A program made the position numbers and the translations under genes. From positions 62,001 to 126,000 of the forward strand of contig NC_018313.1 of NCBI RefSeq assembly GCF_000234665.1: 64,000 nt of DNA, written 5' to 3'. Of this stretch, positions 1 to 9,675 are shown piece after piece (positions within the stretch are counted from its first letter, which is position 1; each line of letters starts with the position of its first letter). Below the pieces are notes generated by a model, which was not told the DNA's origin, made no database searches, and worked only from the letters and a program-made list of their open reading frames with translations. The DNA is from Leishmania mexicana MHOM/GT/2001/U1103 (lineage: Eukaryota > Euglenozoa > Kinetoplastea > Trypanosomatida > Trypanosomatidae).

Positions 1-2
1 CG

Positions 3-350
3 ATCGAGCAGGACATCCTCTCTCACTACCTCGCCTCGCACAGCATTCTTGTCAAGGACGTGTGGTCGGCAGCGCTGGCGAAGTTCGAAGGCGGAGAGTG
101 GGTCCCTGATATGGTTCTGATCAACGGCGCCATAAGGCCAGACTCACCGGTGTGCCGGCGGTGTGCAGCGACGGTGTTTGCAGGGCTGCTCTTCGCGTAC
201 CGCCGTCACCTCGCATCCGATGAGCTGCCAGAGTCCGTGACTAAGCGGCCCAACTGCTGGTACGGGAAGGAGTGCCGCGCGCAGTTTCACGACGAGCAGC
301 ACGGTCAGTACTACAGCCATGTCTGCTACCAGGAGAAGCGCAAGGAATAG
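3..350 (+). CDS. CHFR-type E3 ubiquitin ligase, C-terminal part (5' cut by window edge)
   Basis: The frame is open from the left edge and ends at the TAG at 348-350, so only the last 115 residues are present. The fragment aligns by eye with the cysteine-rich C-terminal region of human CHFR. It has an 'ILxxYLA' helix near the start and then a CxxC pair (Cys-Arg-Arg-Cys). An 'ELPxxVTxRPNCWYG' segment leads into a compact Cys/His zinc module of the PBZ-like kind (C-WYGKE-C ... H ... H-V-C). CHFR proteins have an FHA domain, a RING finger and this C-terminal region, which in animals binds poly(ADP-ribose) in a mitotic stress checkpoint. The FHA and RING domains would lie outside the window, so ligase activity is inferred from family resemblance only. 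It is the first gene of an all-plus cluster and is followed by the ATG8 array. Confidence 0.8.
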   Translation: MEQDILSHYLASHSILVKDVWSAALAKFEGGEWVPDMVLINGAIRPDSPVCRRCAATVFAGLLFAYRRHLASDELPESVTKRPNCWYGKECRAQFHDEQHGQYYSHVCYQEKRKE

Positions 351-1218
351 TGGGCTGATAGAGTGAGTGGCGAGAGAGCGTGCATTCTTGTGCCTGTGTT
401 TGGTCGGAAGTGGTCTTGCCCGTGAACACATCGTGGGCGCCGAGTTTAGTCTCTGCCCTTCGCTCCTCTCCCCCCCCCTTGTGCGCCCCTTCTCTTCCCT
501 CGACGTACTCTGCACACGCTGCACCCCACCCCCACCCTCACACGTAGCAACCGCAAAGCCGACGAGCCACAAAATCCCGTCGACCGCATTGCTTTCTTAA
601 ATTCGGTGCCGCGGCAAATGGAAAACGAAAACCCGCGATAACGCAAGGCCGCCCACCAAGACAACCCCCCCCCCCCACCCACCCACCACACGGCGCCGTC
701 ACTCCGCCCATCCACCCATTCTTCGGCAGACTTCTCCAACGCTCTCTCCCCCGCTCCCCCTAGGACAGAAGACAAGCGCTCCATGAATACACCATCTTCC
801 CCTTCTTACTCGACCACACCCGGTGACCTCGAGACAACCACCCACGTTTCAACAACACGCTGCTTCCCCCGACCTCCACGTACCCTCTTCTCCCCCTCAT
901 CATCCACTGACCATCCGACCCGATACACCTCCACGACCCCACCTACCCACGAAACAAACTTATCTGCGCTGGCTATCTCTCAAATGCGCCGCCGCCGCTC
1001 CTCTCGCTCCGGTCCGCTCACCCGCCCATCGTCCCTCACGCGCCGTCACCTCCGCCTGCACTGTCGCCAGCCTCTCCACAATCTCTCTCTGACGCCCCGA
1101 CCCTCGCACAGCACGTTCTTACTGCCTGCCCAGCCTGCATCTCCCGCATCCACCCCACCCCCACCCACGCACTCCCACTCCCCCACGCCGACCCCCCCCC
1201 ACCATCACCACCATCGCC
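351..1218. other. Spacer between CHFR-like gene and first ATG8-like gene
   Basis: There is no credible gene here; the short open frames have no family features and unbalanced composition. The spacer is strongly pyrimidine-rich, with C-runs around 467-478 and 664-678 and a 9-C run just before the ATG8 start. Such tracts are typical of trypanosomatid trans-splice acceptor regions. From 989 on it belongs to the ATG8 direct repeat unit. Confidence 0.6.
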
Positions 1219-1917
1219 ATGCCCGCCTACGTGTTGTCGACGCCGCCGGAGGCCCGCGTTGCGAAGTGCGCGAGTCTGCGCGCCGTGAACGCTGTGCCCG
1301 TCGTCGTGGAGGAGGCACAGGCGCGCGGCGGCAAGGCGCACTTCAGCGCACTGGCGCGCGAGACGACGGTTGCGCAGCTTGTGGCCGCCGTGCGCGGCTT
1401 CCGCGGCGTGGACGCGAAGAAGCCGGTGACACTGACGGTTGCCGGCTGCAGCGTGTCGCCGTCGGCGACGCTCGGCGAGCTGCACGACGCGTGCAAGCAG
1501 GCGGACGACGGCATGCTGTACGTCGCCTACACCGCGGAGCGCTCCATGGGCGCCGCGTTGTGCACGCCGTGCGGCTCGTGCGCCTGGAACTAGGGCCGAG
1601 AAGAGCGCGACAGCGTGGTGTGGTAGCGCTCAACGCGTCCTGTGGCTCCCGTGATATTGTCTGCCTAGCCTTGCGGTGCGCCTGGCCCCACCGCTCCGTG
1701 GTGCACAGGCTGCCCCTTCTGGGTAACCCCCTCCTTGCCGTGTGTCACCCCTCGCTGACGGCGTGTGTGCGGTCGGATGCATCCGCCCACGCTGCCTCCC
1801 CGTATGTATACCTGCGCGGGACGGGCCTCTGCTATACGTTTTTTCCTTGACTATCCGTTGTGTCACCGCATCGACGGCACCCATCGTGTGTATGCGCGCT
1901 CGCCAAGCGCCATTTGT
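989..1917 (+). repeat. ATG8 array direct repeat, copy 1
   Basis: A 929-bp unit holding about 230 bp of upstream DNA, a complete ATG8-like gene and about 320 bp of downstream DNA. It matches 3260-4187 almost base for base. The differences I found are one C in the poly-C run before the start codon and one base in codon 10 (Pro versus Leu). Copy 1 continues into the N gap, so its true right border is hidden. Confidence 0.9.
1219..1593 (+). CDS. ATG8-like ubiquitin-fold autophagy protein (array copy 1)
   Basis: A 124-residue protein of the ATG8/LC3/GABARAP family, the ubiquitin-like modifier conjugated to phosphatidylethanolamine on autophagosomes. Recognisable parts are the 'VPVVVE' first strand, 'TVAQLVAAVR' (equivalent to 'TVGQFxxxIR'), 'SPSATLGELHDACKQADDGMLYVAYTAERSMG' matching the family C-terminal half, and the scissile glycine in 'SMG'. 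Thirteen residues follow that glycine (AALCTPCGSCAWN) and would have to be removed by an ATG4 protease. The N-terminal helical extension is divergent and short, as in the expanded Leishmania ATG8A/B/C families rather than canonical ATG8. From memory, such arrays lie on Leishmania chromosome 9; I cannot assign subfamily A, B or C. The start follows a poly-C tract and a run of ACC/ATC codons. Confidence 0.88.
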   Translation: MPAYVLSTPPEARVAKCASLRAVNAVPVVVEEAQARGGKAHFSALARETTVAQLVAAVRGFRGVDAKKPVTLTVAGCSVSPSATLGELHDACKQADDGMLYVAYTAERSMGAALCTPCGSCAWN

Positions 1918-2017
1918 NNNNNNNNNNNNNNNNNNNNNNNNNNNNNNNNNNNNNNNNNNNNNNNNNNNNNNNNNNNNNNNNNNNNNNNNNNNNNNNNNNN
2001 NNNNNNNNNNNNNNNNN
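1918..2017. other. Assembly gap, 100 Ns
   Basis: Exactly 100 Ns, the conventional placeholder for a gap of unknown size. It lies inside the ATG8 tandem array, between the downstream part of copy 1 and the 3' half of another copy. The number of array copies in this assembly is therefore not reliable. Confidence 0.99.
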
Positions 2018-2018
2018 G

Positions 2019-2258
2019 CCCGCCGTGCGCGGCTTCCGCGGCGTGGACGCGAAGAAGCCGGTGACACTGACGGTTGCCGGCTGCAGCGTGTCGCCGTCGG
2101 CGACGCTCGGCGAGCTGCACGACGCGTGCAAGCAGGCGGACGACGGCATGCTGTACGTCGCCTACACCGCGGAGCGCTCCATGGGCGCCGCGGTGTGCAC
2201 GCCGTGCGGCTCGTGCGCGTGGGATGGCAGCTCTGCGGACGATGACGTGATTATTTAG
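2019..2258 (+). CDS. ATG8-like protein, 3' part only (5' lost in gap), different C-tail
   Basis: After the gap the frame runs in at '(A)AVRGFRGVDAKKP' and reads the second half of an ATG8-like protein, nearly identical to the full copies through the 'AYTAERSMG' glycine. It then diverges: the post-glycine tail is 23 residues (AAVCTPCGSCAWDGSSADDDVII) instead of 13, because the full copies end one codon after CAW. The gene is incomplete only because of the assembly gap; no internal break is visible. The first base or two next to the Ns disagree with the other copies and may be assembly noise. Confidence 0.8.
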   Translation, partial: PAVRGFRGVDAKKPVTLTVAGCSVSPSATLGELHDACKQADDGMLYVAYTAERSMGAAVCTPCGSCAWDGSSADDDVII

Positions 2259-3488
2259 GGGTCGTGCGGAGGCGCAGCGTTAGTTCCGGCTAGCGGAAGC
2301 TTTGTCGGCGTACGGTTTGTGGTGCGGCCCGCCTGCTGCCGGCCCCGGCGGCGAGGGAGCGCTGATGAAGGCGCATGTGCGTCACTGTGGCGGGGCGCGC
2401 CCACGTGGGTGGGTGCAATCGTACGTGCGATGGCGCTGCGGTGATGGGCTAAGCTGCAGGGCTGTTTCCGATCCGCTCTCTGCGCACATGGCGTGTACCT
2501 CCGGCTCCCTTTCTCTTCCCCCGCTGCCTCGTCGTAGTGTGGCGTAGCTCTTACATCCTCTCCGTTGTTTCCTCATGATTCCCTTTCCTGTGCCGTGGTC
2601 ATGCGTGGCCCGCGCACGCTCCTCTCTCCCTCCGTTCCTTCCTCCCCCTCGCATGCGGTGCCGCGGTAATGCCGACAGCGGTACAGGTCGCCGTGCCCCC
2701 CCCCCTGTTCGATTCTACCCGAGGCAGCGCGATCTCATTACTGCCGCTGCCCCGTTGCCAACAGGACGCACGCGGTCTGGACAGAGCCTGTGCGCTGCAA
2801 TGGCGCCAATGGCTCGCCTGCGCTGGAGTTTATGTGCACAGCTGCTTTTCGTGTTTCTCACCCAGTCGCTTGTGTGTCGTTTGTGAATACGTGTGAGGGT
2901 CCTCCTCATCGCAGCCACCCGCTGCCCCTCCCCCTCCTCCTCCCCACCTCTCCGCCAAGTACCTCAGCACCGAACCTGCATGCCTTCCCCGTGCGCGCCC
3001 TCATCCCCTCCGCTCGTTCCGCCATCGGTATCGGGGGCGCTGCCCGCGCGGCGAGGGATGCGCGCAAGCGCGTGCGTTGCGAGTGGAGACAAGAGTGCAC
3101 CACCTGCCCCATCCAATCAGCGGAGTATCGCTCTCTCCGTATATGCTCGTTGTCTCTCCGCATACTCGTGTGCACCACTCGCGTCGCGCCCTCCTGGTCG
3201 AGAGCAGCCCCAATCGTGTTCCCCTGTCCTCAACTGAATGTCCTCGGCCAACACCGGCTCCGCCGCCGCTCCTCTCGCTCCGGTCCGCTCACCCGCCCAT
3301 CGTCCCTCACGCGCCGTCACCTCCGCCTGCACTGTCGCCAGCCTCTCCACAATCTCTCTCTGACGCCCCGACCCTCGCACAGCACGTTCTTACTGCCTGC
3401 CCAGCCTGCATCTCCCGCATCCACCCCACCCCCACCCACGCACTCCCACTCCCCCACGCCGACCCCCCCCACCATCACCACCATCGCC
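2259..3488. other. Spacer inside the ATG8 array
   Basis: No gene is supported. An open frame runs in phase upstream of the next ATG8 start (from 2790) but has UTR-like composition, so I do not treat it as coding. The final 229 bp (3260-3488) are the upstream part of the 929-bp direct repeat. Confidence 0.6.
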
Positions 3489-4187
3489 ATGCCCGCCTAC
3501 GTGTTGTCGACGCCGCTGGAGGCCCGCGTTGCGAAGTGCGCGAGTCTGCGCGCCGTGAACGCTGTGCCCGTCGTCGTGGAGGAGGCACAGGCGCGCGGCG
3601 GCAAGGCGCACTTCAGCGCACTGGCGCGCGAGACGACGGTTGCGCAGCTTGTGGCCGCCGTGCGCGGCTTCCGCGGCGTGGACGCGAAGAAGCCGGTGAC
3701 ACTGACGGTTGCCGGCTGCAGCGTGTCGCCGTCGGCGACGCTCGGCGAGCTGCACGACGCGTGCAAGCAGGCGGACGACGGCATGCTGTACGTCGCCTAC
3801 ACCGCGGAGCGCTCCATGGGCGCCGCGTTGTGCACGCCGTGCGGCTCGTGCGCCTGGAACTAGGGCCGAGAAGAGCGCGACAGCGTGGTGTGGTAGCGCT
3901 CAACGCGTCCTGTGGCTCCCGTGATATTGTCTGCCTAGCCTTGCGGTGCGCCTGGCCCCACCGCTCCGTGGTGCACAGGCTGCCCCTTCTGGGTAACCCC
4001 CTCCTTGCCGTGTGTCACCCCTCGCTGACGGCGTGTGTGCGGTCGGATGCATCCGCCCACGCTGCCTCCCCGTATGTATACCTGCGCGGGACGGGCCTCT
4101 GCTATACGTTTTTTCCTTGACTATCCGTTGTGTCACCGCATCGACGGCACCCATCGTGTGTATGCGCGCTCGCCAAGCGCCATTTGT
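3260..4187 (+). repeat. ATG8 array direct repeat, copy 2
   Basis: Second copy of the unit at 989-1917, offset by 2271 bp upstream and 2270 bp downstream of a poly-C run that is one base shorter here. The near-identity extends through both flanks of the gene, so the duplication unit or conversion tract includes the UTRs. Confidence 0.9.
3489..3863 (+). CDS. ATG8-like ubiquitin-fold autophagy protein (array copy 2)
   Basis: A 124-residue protein identical to the copy at 1219-1593 except for Leu instead of Pro at residue 10. It has the same ubiquitin-like fold markers, the same candidate ATG4 cleavage glycine in 'SMG' and the same cysteine-containing 13-residue tail. The start is the ATG that corresponds exactly to copy 1; longer upstream extensions read through repeat UTR and are unlikely to be translated. 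Near-identity to copy 1 implies recent duplication or ongoing homogenisation. Confidence 0.88.
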   Translation: MPAYVLSTPLEARVAKCASLRAVNAVPVVVEEAQARGGKAHFSALARETTVAQLVAAVRGFRGVDAKKPVTLTVAGCSVSPSATLGELHDACKQADDGMLYVAYTAERSMGAALCTPCGSCAWN

Positions 4188-5031
4188 GTTGTTCGGAGGC
4201 GGGCACGTCTCACGGGTGCCCCTGTCCTCCGCACACTCCCCTGCGGCCTGTGGTGGGCGGCGCCTCGCTACCTGCGCGCACGTCCCGCTCCCCCGCCCCA
4301 CCACCCACACCGCCTTTCTCCATGTGCACACACTTGTTTTGCGCGCCTGTGCCTGGTACCCCCCCCCCGCTGCGAGGATCTCTCTCCCGCGTGCACACCG
4401 CTGCGGCGGGCCGACTCGCGCCCCCTCTCATTCTTCTCTCTTCCCCTCCCCCTCCCCACTTTCTTCTTGATCCTGTTCGTCCCTGCTGTCCCCATGTGTA
4501 CACGTGTGCCCCGAAACTTTCATCGCCGACGCATCAGTGGCGGCCCGCGTGCTGGCGGCTGTGTGTGCGCCGCTGGAGCGCGAGCTGCACTGCAGTCCTG
4601 GAGCGCCACTCGCCACTCCTCGTGTGCCTCCCTCCTCTCTCAGCCATGCCCGTCTCCGCCAGCTCCGCAAAAGTGTGCCCCAGGAATACCAACAGGACAC
4701 ACGCTGTGCGTGCCTGTGTGTGTGAGTGAGGGGAGGGAGGGGGGCCAGGCGCTGCGGCCTCTGCCCCTCCCCGCGGTGCGGCCTCTGCCACTCGTTCGCT
4801 GCCTCGCCGCCGTGACTCGTGCCCCTCTCTCCACGCCTCTCTGCTACCTCCCCTCTTTCCCTCTCTCCGCCTGTCTCCCTGTGCGCGCATGCACCGCGGT
4901 GGACCCCTGGCCGATCTCCGCCGCCTGACCCCCTGCGTGCGCCCAGCCTGCATCTCCCGCATCCACCCCACCCCCACCCACGCACTCCCACTCCCCCACG
5001 CCGACCCCCCCCCACCATCACCACCATCGCC
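3864..5031. other. Spacer between ATG8 copy 2 and the truncated copy
   Basis: Up to 4187 this is the shared repeat; afterwards it is unique, very C/T-rich sequence. The open frames across 4035-5030 are compositional and have no recognisable domain. The last 91 bp (4941-5031) again match the region just upstream of the other ATG8 copies. Confidence 0.6.
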
Positions 5032-5214
5032 ATGCCCGCCTACGTGTTGTCGACGCCGCTGGAGGCCCGCGTTGCGAAGTGCGCGAGTCTGCGCGCCGTG
5101 AACGCTGTGCCCGTCGTCGTGGAGGAGGCACAGGCGCGCGGCGGCAAGGCGCACTTCAGCGCACTGGCGCGCGAGACGACGGCTGCGCAGCTTGTGGCCG
5201 CCGTGCGCACGTAG
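5032..5214 (+). pseudogene. Truncated ATG8-like gene, N-terminal 60 residues only
   Basis: It begins exactly like the full copies (with Leu10) and carries one further change (Ala for Val in 'ETTAAQL'). It breaks off after 'LVAAVR' with Thr and a TAG stop. The second half of the ubiquitin fold, including the C-terminal glycine needed for lipidation, is missing, so it cannot act as a normal ATG8 modifier. Similarity to the other copies starts at 4941 and stops at 5208, inside the 9-mer GCCGTGCGC. That is the same place where the post-gap fragment at 2019 begins. It may be a genuine deletion product or an assembly break-join. Confidence 0.8.
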
Positions 5215-6309
5215 TGAAGCTACGGTGCTTGGAAGAAGCTGTTGTGCTGCTGCCAAATGCTTTCACGCTGTTATGTGCATGATGGGCTGGGTGTTGTGGG
5301 AGGGTGCTGCTGGCACACCGAAGCCTCTGTGCAGGTTCGGTCTTCCAGCTTGCAAGGGCTCCCCTTCTGCGTTGTGCCTGAGGTCGCGCAGTTGCAGGAA
5401 GGAAGCCGGTCATGGGGTAATGAGCGGCGCTTGCACGCGCTGGGCTGTGGTGGAACATGACGAGCATTTCAGGCTGACGTCTGCGGTTCCCTCGCTTACA
5501 GTTGCCGTTGCATCGGCGCTGCCCCGTACCGCGTGCTGGGGGGAGGTGCCGCTCTCTCTCCCGTAATCGCCGGCTGGTGCATCTCTCTCTCTATATATAT
5601 ATGTAGAGCGAGGAGGCCGTGGAAAGGGCGGCCGCCACCCCCACGCCCAGCGGCTGAATTCTGGTGTGTGTGGAGGTTGGGAGTCCTTTGGTTGATCATC
5701 TGCTCCGAGGCCGTCGCGATGCAGTATTTCTTGCTGTCCGCCCCCCCCCTCTCCCCCCGGTGTACCGCTGCATTCTGTCCCTGTCCCTCCTCCCTCTCTT
5801 TATCGAAGCACACCGCTGCTTCGGTGCTGGTCTCGCGCTGCAGTGGCACCCGCTGCCCTGTGGCCGCCCTCCCTTCAGCTCTGCGGGTGCCGCCGGCCGC
5901 CATGCTGCGCAGAATGACTGCATGGCTACTCCTGCCACGCACGCGGCCCCGCACTGCCGGCGTTAACGCTTGCGGTTGTGCGTGTGACTGTGCAGCACCG
6001 TGACGGTTGTCTGCTTGGTGGCTTTACTCCTGCGCTGCTTCTCTCCCCGCTTGTATTGCCCTTCCCTTGTGGTCTGTTGGAACTGTGTGTGGGCGTGTGT
6101 CTACCTCCCCCTCCTCTGTCTGCACGGCGCTCGCCCTGGATGGGCGGGTCATCGTCCCCGTGGCAGTGAAGACAAGGCGAGGCTTAGCGTTGGTGGCGGG
6201 GTCTGCTTAGCGTGGAGGTTTCACTGTCTCAGACGCGTGCCGTCGCCTCCACTTCTTTGGTCACTCCCGACGAGTCTGCGTCACGGCTCTGCGTTGGTGT
6301 GCTCGAATC
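5215..6309. other. Spacer downstream of the ATG8 array
   Basis: No gene is supported. It holds a short CT/TA microsatellite around 5581-5604, C-runs near 5740-5760 and scattered short frames without features. The last 200 bp would be the 5' UTR of the next gene. Confidence 0.5.
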
Positions 6310-6690
6310 ATGAGCAAGCACTTCGCTGGACGAAAGGATGCAGAGCGCACCACAGGGCTGACGTACCTGCTCTCACCGTCACGCGTCCAATCCCCAGGCG
6401 AGTTGCGCTTCCGTCGGCACGGCTACGTGCGCTGCGGCTTCGCGATCGGCATGGTGCTCTACTTTGTGTACTGCAATCCGGAGTACAGCTACACCTACAC
6501 AGCGCTGCGGCAGCGCTGCGGATGGGACATGACAGAGCCGATATTCCCGCAGTATCTCACGCTGCAACCCTCGCGGATCCCTTCGTCATCAACGGCAAGA
6601 GAGCAGCAACCCCCGCCTCAAAGTCCGTCGTCATCGCGATCAAGCGCAGTCGGCACTGAAGAGAAGGTACGAAAGAAGGAGGGCGAGTGA
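6310..6690 (+). CDS. Small single-TM protein, conserved-hypothetical type
   Basis: 126 residues. Residues 1-40 are basic and hydrophilic. A hydrophobic segment (about residues 43-56, 'GFAIGMVLYFVYC') could be one membrane span. Next comes an aromatic, cysteine-containing stretch (NPEYSYTYTALRQRCGW...PIFPQYL), and the last 40 residues are a Ser/Pro/Gln-rich charged tail. Codon use in the first two thirds looks coding (mostly G/C at third positions) and unlike the flanking spacers. Size and layout would suit an inner mitochondrial membrane subunit, but I recognise no family and that is a guess. The open start at 6310 is the first ATG of the frame. Confidence 0.6.
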   Translation: MSKHFAGRKDAERTTGLTYLLSPSRVQSPGELRFRRHGYVRCGFAIGMVLYFVYCNPEYSYTYTALRQRCGWDMTEPIFPQYLTLQPSRIPSSSTAREQQPPPQSPSSSRSSAVGTEEKVRKKEGE

Positions 6691-7654
6691 CACGTGATGC
6701 GGCGCATCTGTGGCCCCTCACCTCTCCCCCCTCCTCCTCCCCCTCTCGTGGTCCCGATGGCCGACTATATGCGAGGGTTGCCCTTTTACAGCTTGCCATG
6801 TGCAGTGTGTCTGGTTGCGACGCTCCCTGTTCTCTTTTCCTCCGCTCACGGAGCGACTCCTGCTGTGGATGTGCACACAGACGTGTCTGTGCATCACATG
6901 GTTGGCCAGATCCTGGATGGGGCGATGGGACAGGGCGAATGTCACCGGGGTTAAGGAGATGCGTGAGATGCGTAGCCGTATTTTGCTGCCGGTGTGCACA
7001 TAAACCAAATGGAAAGGCAGGAGAGGAGCGGGAAAGCTGCCACAAGGTTCCTCGGAAGAGCACACGGGAGTCAGGAGGGGGGGGGCAAGGCAAGACCATC
7101 GCTCACGCCGGGCTGGACTGAGCGAAGGAGGCAAGCACGAAGCACCAGAGTGTCTGGATCCCTCATCTTTAGCCGTGTGTGTGCGTGTGTGTATGTGCGC
7201 GTCGTGTTGCGCGCCCGCATCGTTGTATGCTCCCGCCTACCTTCTCTGCTCCCACACACACACACACACACACACACCTCCTCGTCAAGTCATCCCTACC
7301 TTGCTTCACGCACGCCAACACACCGTGCGCAAGTCGACACAGATACCGACGCGCATGCGCGAGGAGTCTTTCCTCCCCTCTCGCCCTTCCTCGTTGTCTC
7401 CTCTCTCTTGCTTGGCACGGGCGTGTATGAGCGATGCTGGCCTGTAGTTGTGAACTATCCTACACCATTCCACCCCATCCTCCTCAGCCCTTCGCGTCGT
7501 CTACAAGTACCTTCGTGTAGGTCGGTTAGCGCAAACAGTCGGCATTAGAGAATCTTTGCCGTCCCCCCCCCTCCCGTCACGCACGCACGCAGCCACCGGT
7601 GCGCCTCCGTGCGCCCGAGCGAGCGCCGTTGTTGTTTTTCCCTTGGGCCGTTGA
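6691..7654. other. Spacer with (CA)n tract
   Basis: No gene is supported. A (CA)12 microsatellite lies at about 7253-7277, preceded by GT-rich DNA at 7175-7200. C/T-rich runs at 7375-7410 and 7564-7576 could serve as a trans-splice polypyrimidine signal for the downstream TANGO2-like gene. Confidence 0.5.
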
Positions 7655-9136
7655 ATGTGCATCCTCACCTTCATCACGCGCTACTGCGAGCGCTTCCCGT
7701 TTATCCTGATTGGCAATCGTGATGAGGACCTGGCAAGGGCCACTGGTGGGCTGGCACTGGACACATCCACCGGGCTTGTGTGGGCGCTGGACCGTCTCGC
7801 CGGTGGATCGTGGATGGGTATCGAGCCTCGCAGCGGGCGGTTCGCCATTCTTACCAACTGCCGGCGCTCGCCAGCCGCACCTTTGACCTGCAGCGCAAAG
7901 GCACGCGATGAGGACCAGTGCGGCGATAGCGAGAGAGGTGAGCCGGCACAGCGCGCAGGGCTTTCCACCGCAGCTGCCATGTGGCGCGGGGCTGCACCGC
8001 TCTCGCACATTTGCGAACACACCACCGCGGTGCCGGTGGTCGCCTTGTCAACCGCACCGGCAGCGGCCAAGACAGCAGCTGAAGACAGTTGTTGCCCTCC
8101 ACACGGCAAGCAGCTGCAGTCAGTGACACTCACCTACGATCCACCGACGTCGCGCGGCCTGGTCATCAAGAACTTTCTGCGAACGGGTATCCTTCCAGGG
8201 GACGCTGACGCATCTCTGGGCAGTGGCGATGCCCTAGTGGCAGCACTGCCGGCTGTACTGCGAGTGCCTCCCTACTACGCTGGATTCAACCTTCTCTCCT
8301 GCGACGACCTTCGTCGGTGCGGCGTCGATGCTGTAACATCGGAGCATGGGCGGCACAAGTCTGACAGTACAAGCGCCGCCGCACCGGAGATCCTCTACAC
8401 AACAAACCGGTACGCTGCCGAGCACCGGTGCCCCGTTGCACCAGGCCAGGTGCACTGCTTACAAAACAGCTACTTGGACAATATGCATGGCGAACCCATT
8501 ACGGCCCGACTTGGGCAGCTCTTCACGGACGCCCTTCACCGTGTGATCGACCCCATCGCAGCGGAGCAGCCCTCCTCATCGACGTCGGGCATTACTCCAG
8601 CCATGGTGACGGAGGTGGCGACGGCACTGGCGGACGAGTGTTTGTGCGACCGCTGCAACTTCGACTTGCCCAAGATGGAGGAGACGGCGTTCTCGGCGGC
8701 GGAGGCGGAGGCCCTGCACGCGCAGCTGCACTCGAATAACCCACTCCTTGGCTTTACCGAGAATGAGCTCCACGCGTACTTTGGCAGCAGCGCCGTCGGT
8801 GATGGCGATAACGTGTCGGTTCGGTTTTGTGACGGGGGCGCCGCGATGCGTGAGGCGTACCTGCAGTCGAGCATCTTCAAGGTGCCATTTCGTGGTTATG
8901 GCACACGGATGCAGTCGATGGTGCTAGTGGAGCAGGTCGCAGCGGTGCCGTCGACGCTTCCCAACGTGACGCCGTCTGCAAGCACCACCACGGTCATTCA
9001 CTTCTGTCAGCGAGAGGTGTCCTTTGACGTGGCAACGCAGAGTGTGGTGGCGGCGCCGTGGACTGCCTACCGCATCCTCCAAGATGGCAGCTGCCTGCGC
9101 GACTCCGCAGAGCCACCAGCGTCACAATGCACATAG
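7655..9136 (+). CDS. TANGO2-like NRDE protein
   Basis: 493 residues. The N-terminus MCILTF is typical of the NRDE (TANGO2) family, whose second residue is a conserved cysteine that may be exposed after methionine removal. The eponymous Asn-Arg-Asp-Glu is at residues 21-24. Later family markers are a 'GGSWMGI' strand and an 'AILTNCR' motif. TANGO2 proteins are linked to mitochondria, the secretory pathway and haem or lipid handling; the biochemical activity is debated. At 493 residues it is longer than the animal proteins (about 280) because of low-complexity inserts (about residues 75-150) and an extended C-terminal part. The ATG is the first in frame and places the family cysteine at position 2, so the start is secure. 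Confidence 0.85.
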   Translation: MCILTFITRYCERFPFILIGNRDEDLARATGGLALDTSTGLVWALDRLAGGSWMGIEPRSGRFAILTNCRRSPAAPLTCSAKARDEDQCGDSERGEPAQRAGLSTAAAMWRGAAPLSHICEHTTAVPVVALSTAPAAAKTAAEDSCCPPHGKQLQSVTLTYDPPTSRGLVIKNFLRTGILPGDADASLGSGDALVAALPAVLRVPPYYAGFNLLSCDDLRRCGVDAVTSEHGRHKSDSTSAAAPEILYTTNRYAAEHRCPVAPGQVHCLQNSYLDNMHGEPITARLGQLFTDALHRVIDPIAAEQPSSSTSGITPAMVTEVATALADECLCDRCNFDLPKMEETAFSAAEAEALHAQLHSNNPLLGFTENELHAYFGSSAVGDGDNVSVRFCDGGAAMREAYLQSSIFKVPFRGYGTRMQSMVLVEQVAAVPSTLPNVTPSASTTTVIHFCQREVSFDVATQSVVAAPWTAYRILQDGSCLRDSAEPPASQCT

Positions 9137-9675
9137 ATATGCACACACACACACACACGCGCACACGCCGATGTACTCATCGAGGGCCTCATCCCGCAGC
9201 GGCGTTGGACAGTGATGCACAGCCGACTACATGTGTGGCGGGCGGGCGCGGTAGCAGTGGCGGATGCGAGCACGGAAGAGCTCCTGTACGGACGATACAC
9301 CGCGGCAAAATGGAGTTGAGTGGAGAAAGAAAGCAAAGGTCGATCTCAGTCACCGCTGCGCGTGCGCACTCGCTCTCTCGACGACACACGTACACACACA
9401 CCACCCCCATGTCGTCTTGTCACCGTCTTCCTCGACTGCACCACGACACCTCTCGCCCCCCCCCACCCACCCACCCACTCCTCTCCCTCTTTCATGGCAC
9501 TGCCCACACACACACACACACACAACTGCCACGCATGTGCTCCACTGCAGCTGTATCCACCTCCTCCCCCCTTCCAATTCGCATCCTTCGCTCACTCACT
9601 CCCTCACGCAGTCCGTCCTTCCATTGCTCTCTAACGTCCCGCATCACTCTTGCGTCAGCTTCTGCAGTTCAGAAG
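9137..9675. other. Spacer with CA tracts
   Basis: (CA)n stretches lie at 9142-9159 and about 9506-9524, and pyrimidine-rich DNA at 9450-9500 and 9550-9640 is a plausible splice-acceptor region for the next gene. The in-phase upstream extension of the next gene crosses these repeats and is not credible coding sequence. Confidence 0.55.

Noticed and set aside
2790..3488. N-terminal extension of the second full ATG8 gene
   Set aside because: The in-phase extension crosses the repeat UTR and C-rich tracts and is not present in front of copy 1 in the same form; the ATG at 3489 matches the family size.
9058..9675. Upstream extension of the CFAP96-like gene overlapping TANGO2
   Set aside because: It reads the TANGO2 3' end out of frame and then CA repeats (poly His/Thr), while the family N-terminus begins at 9676.
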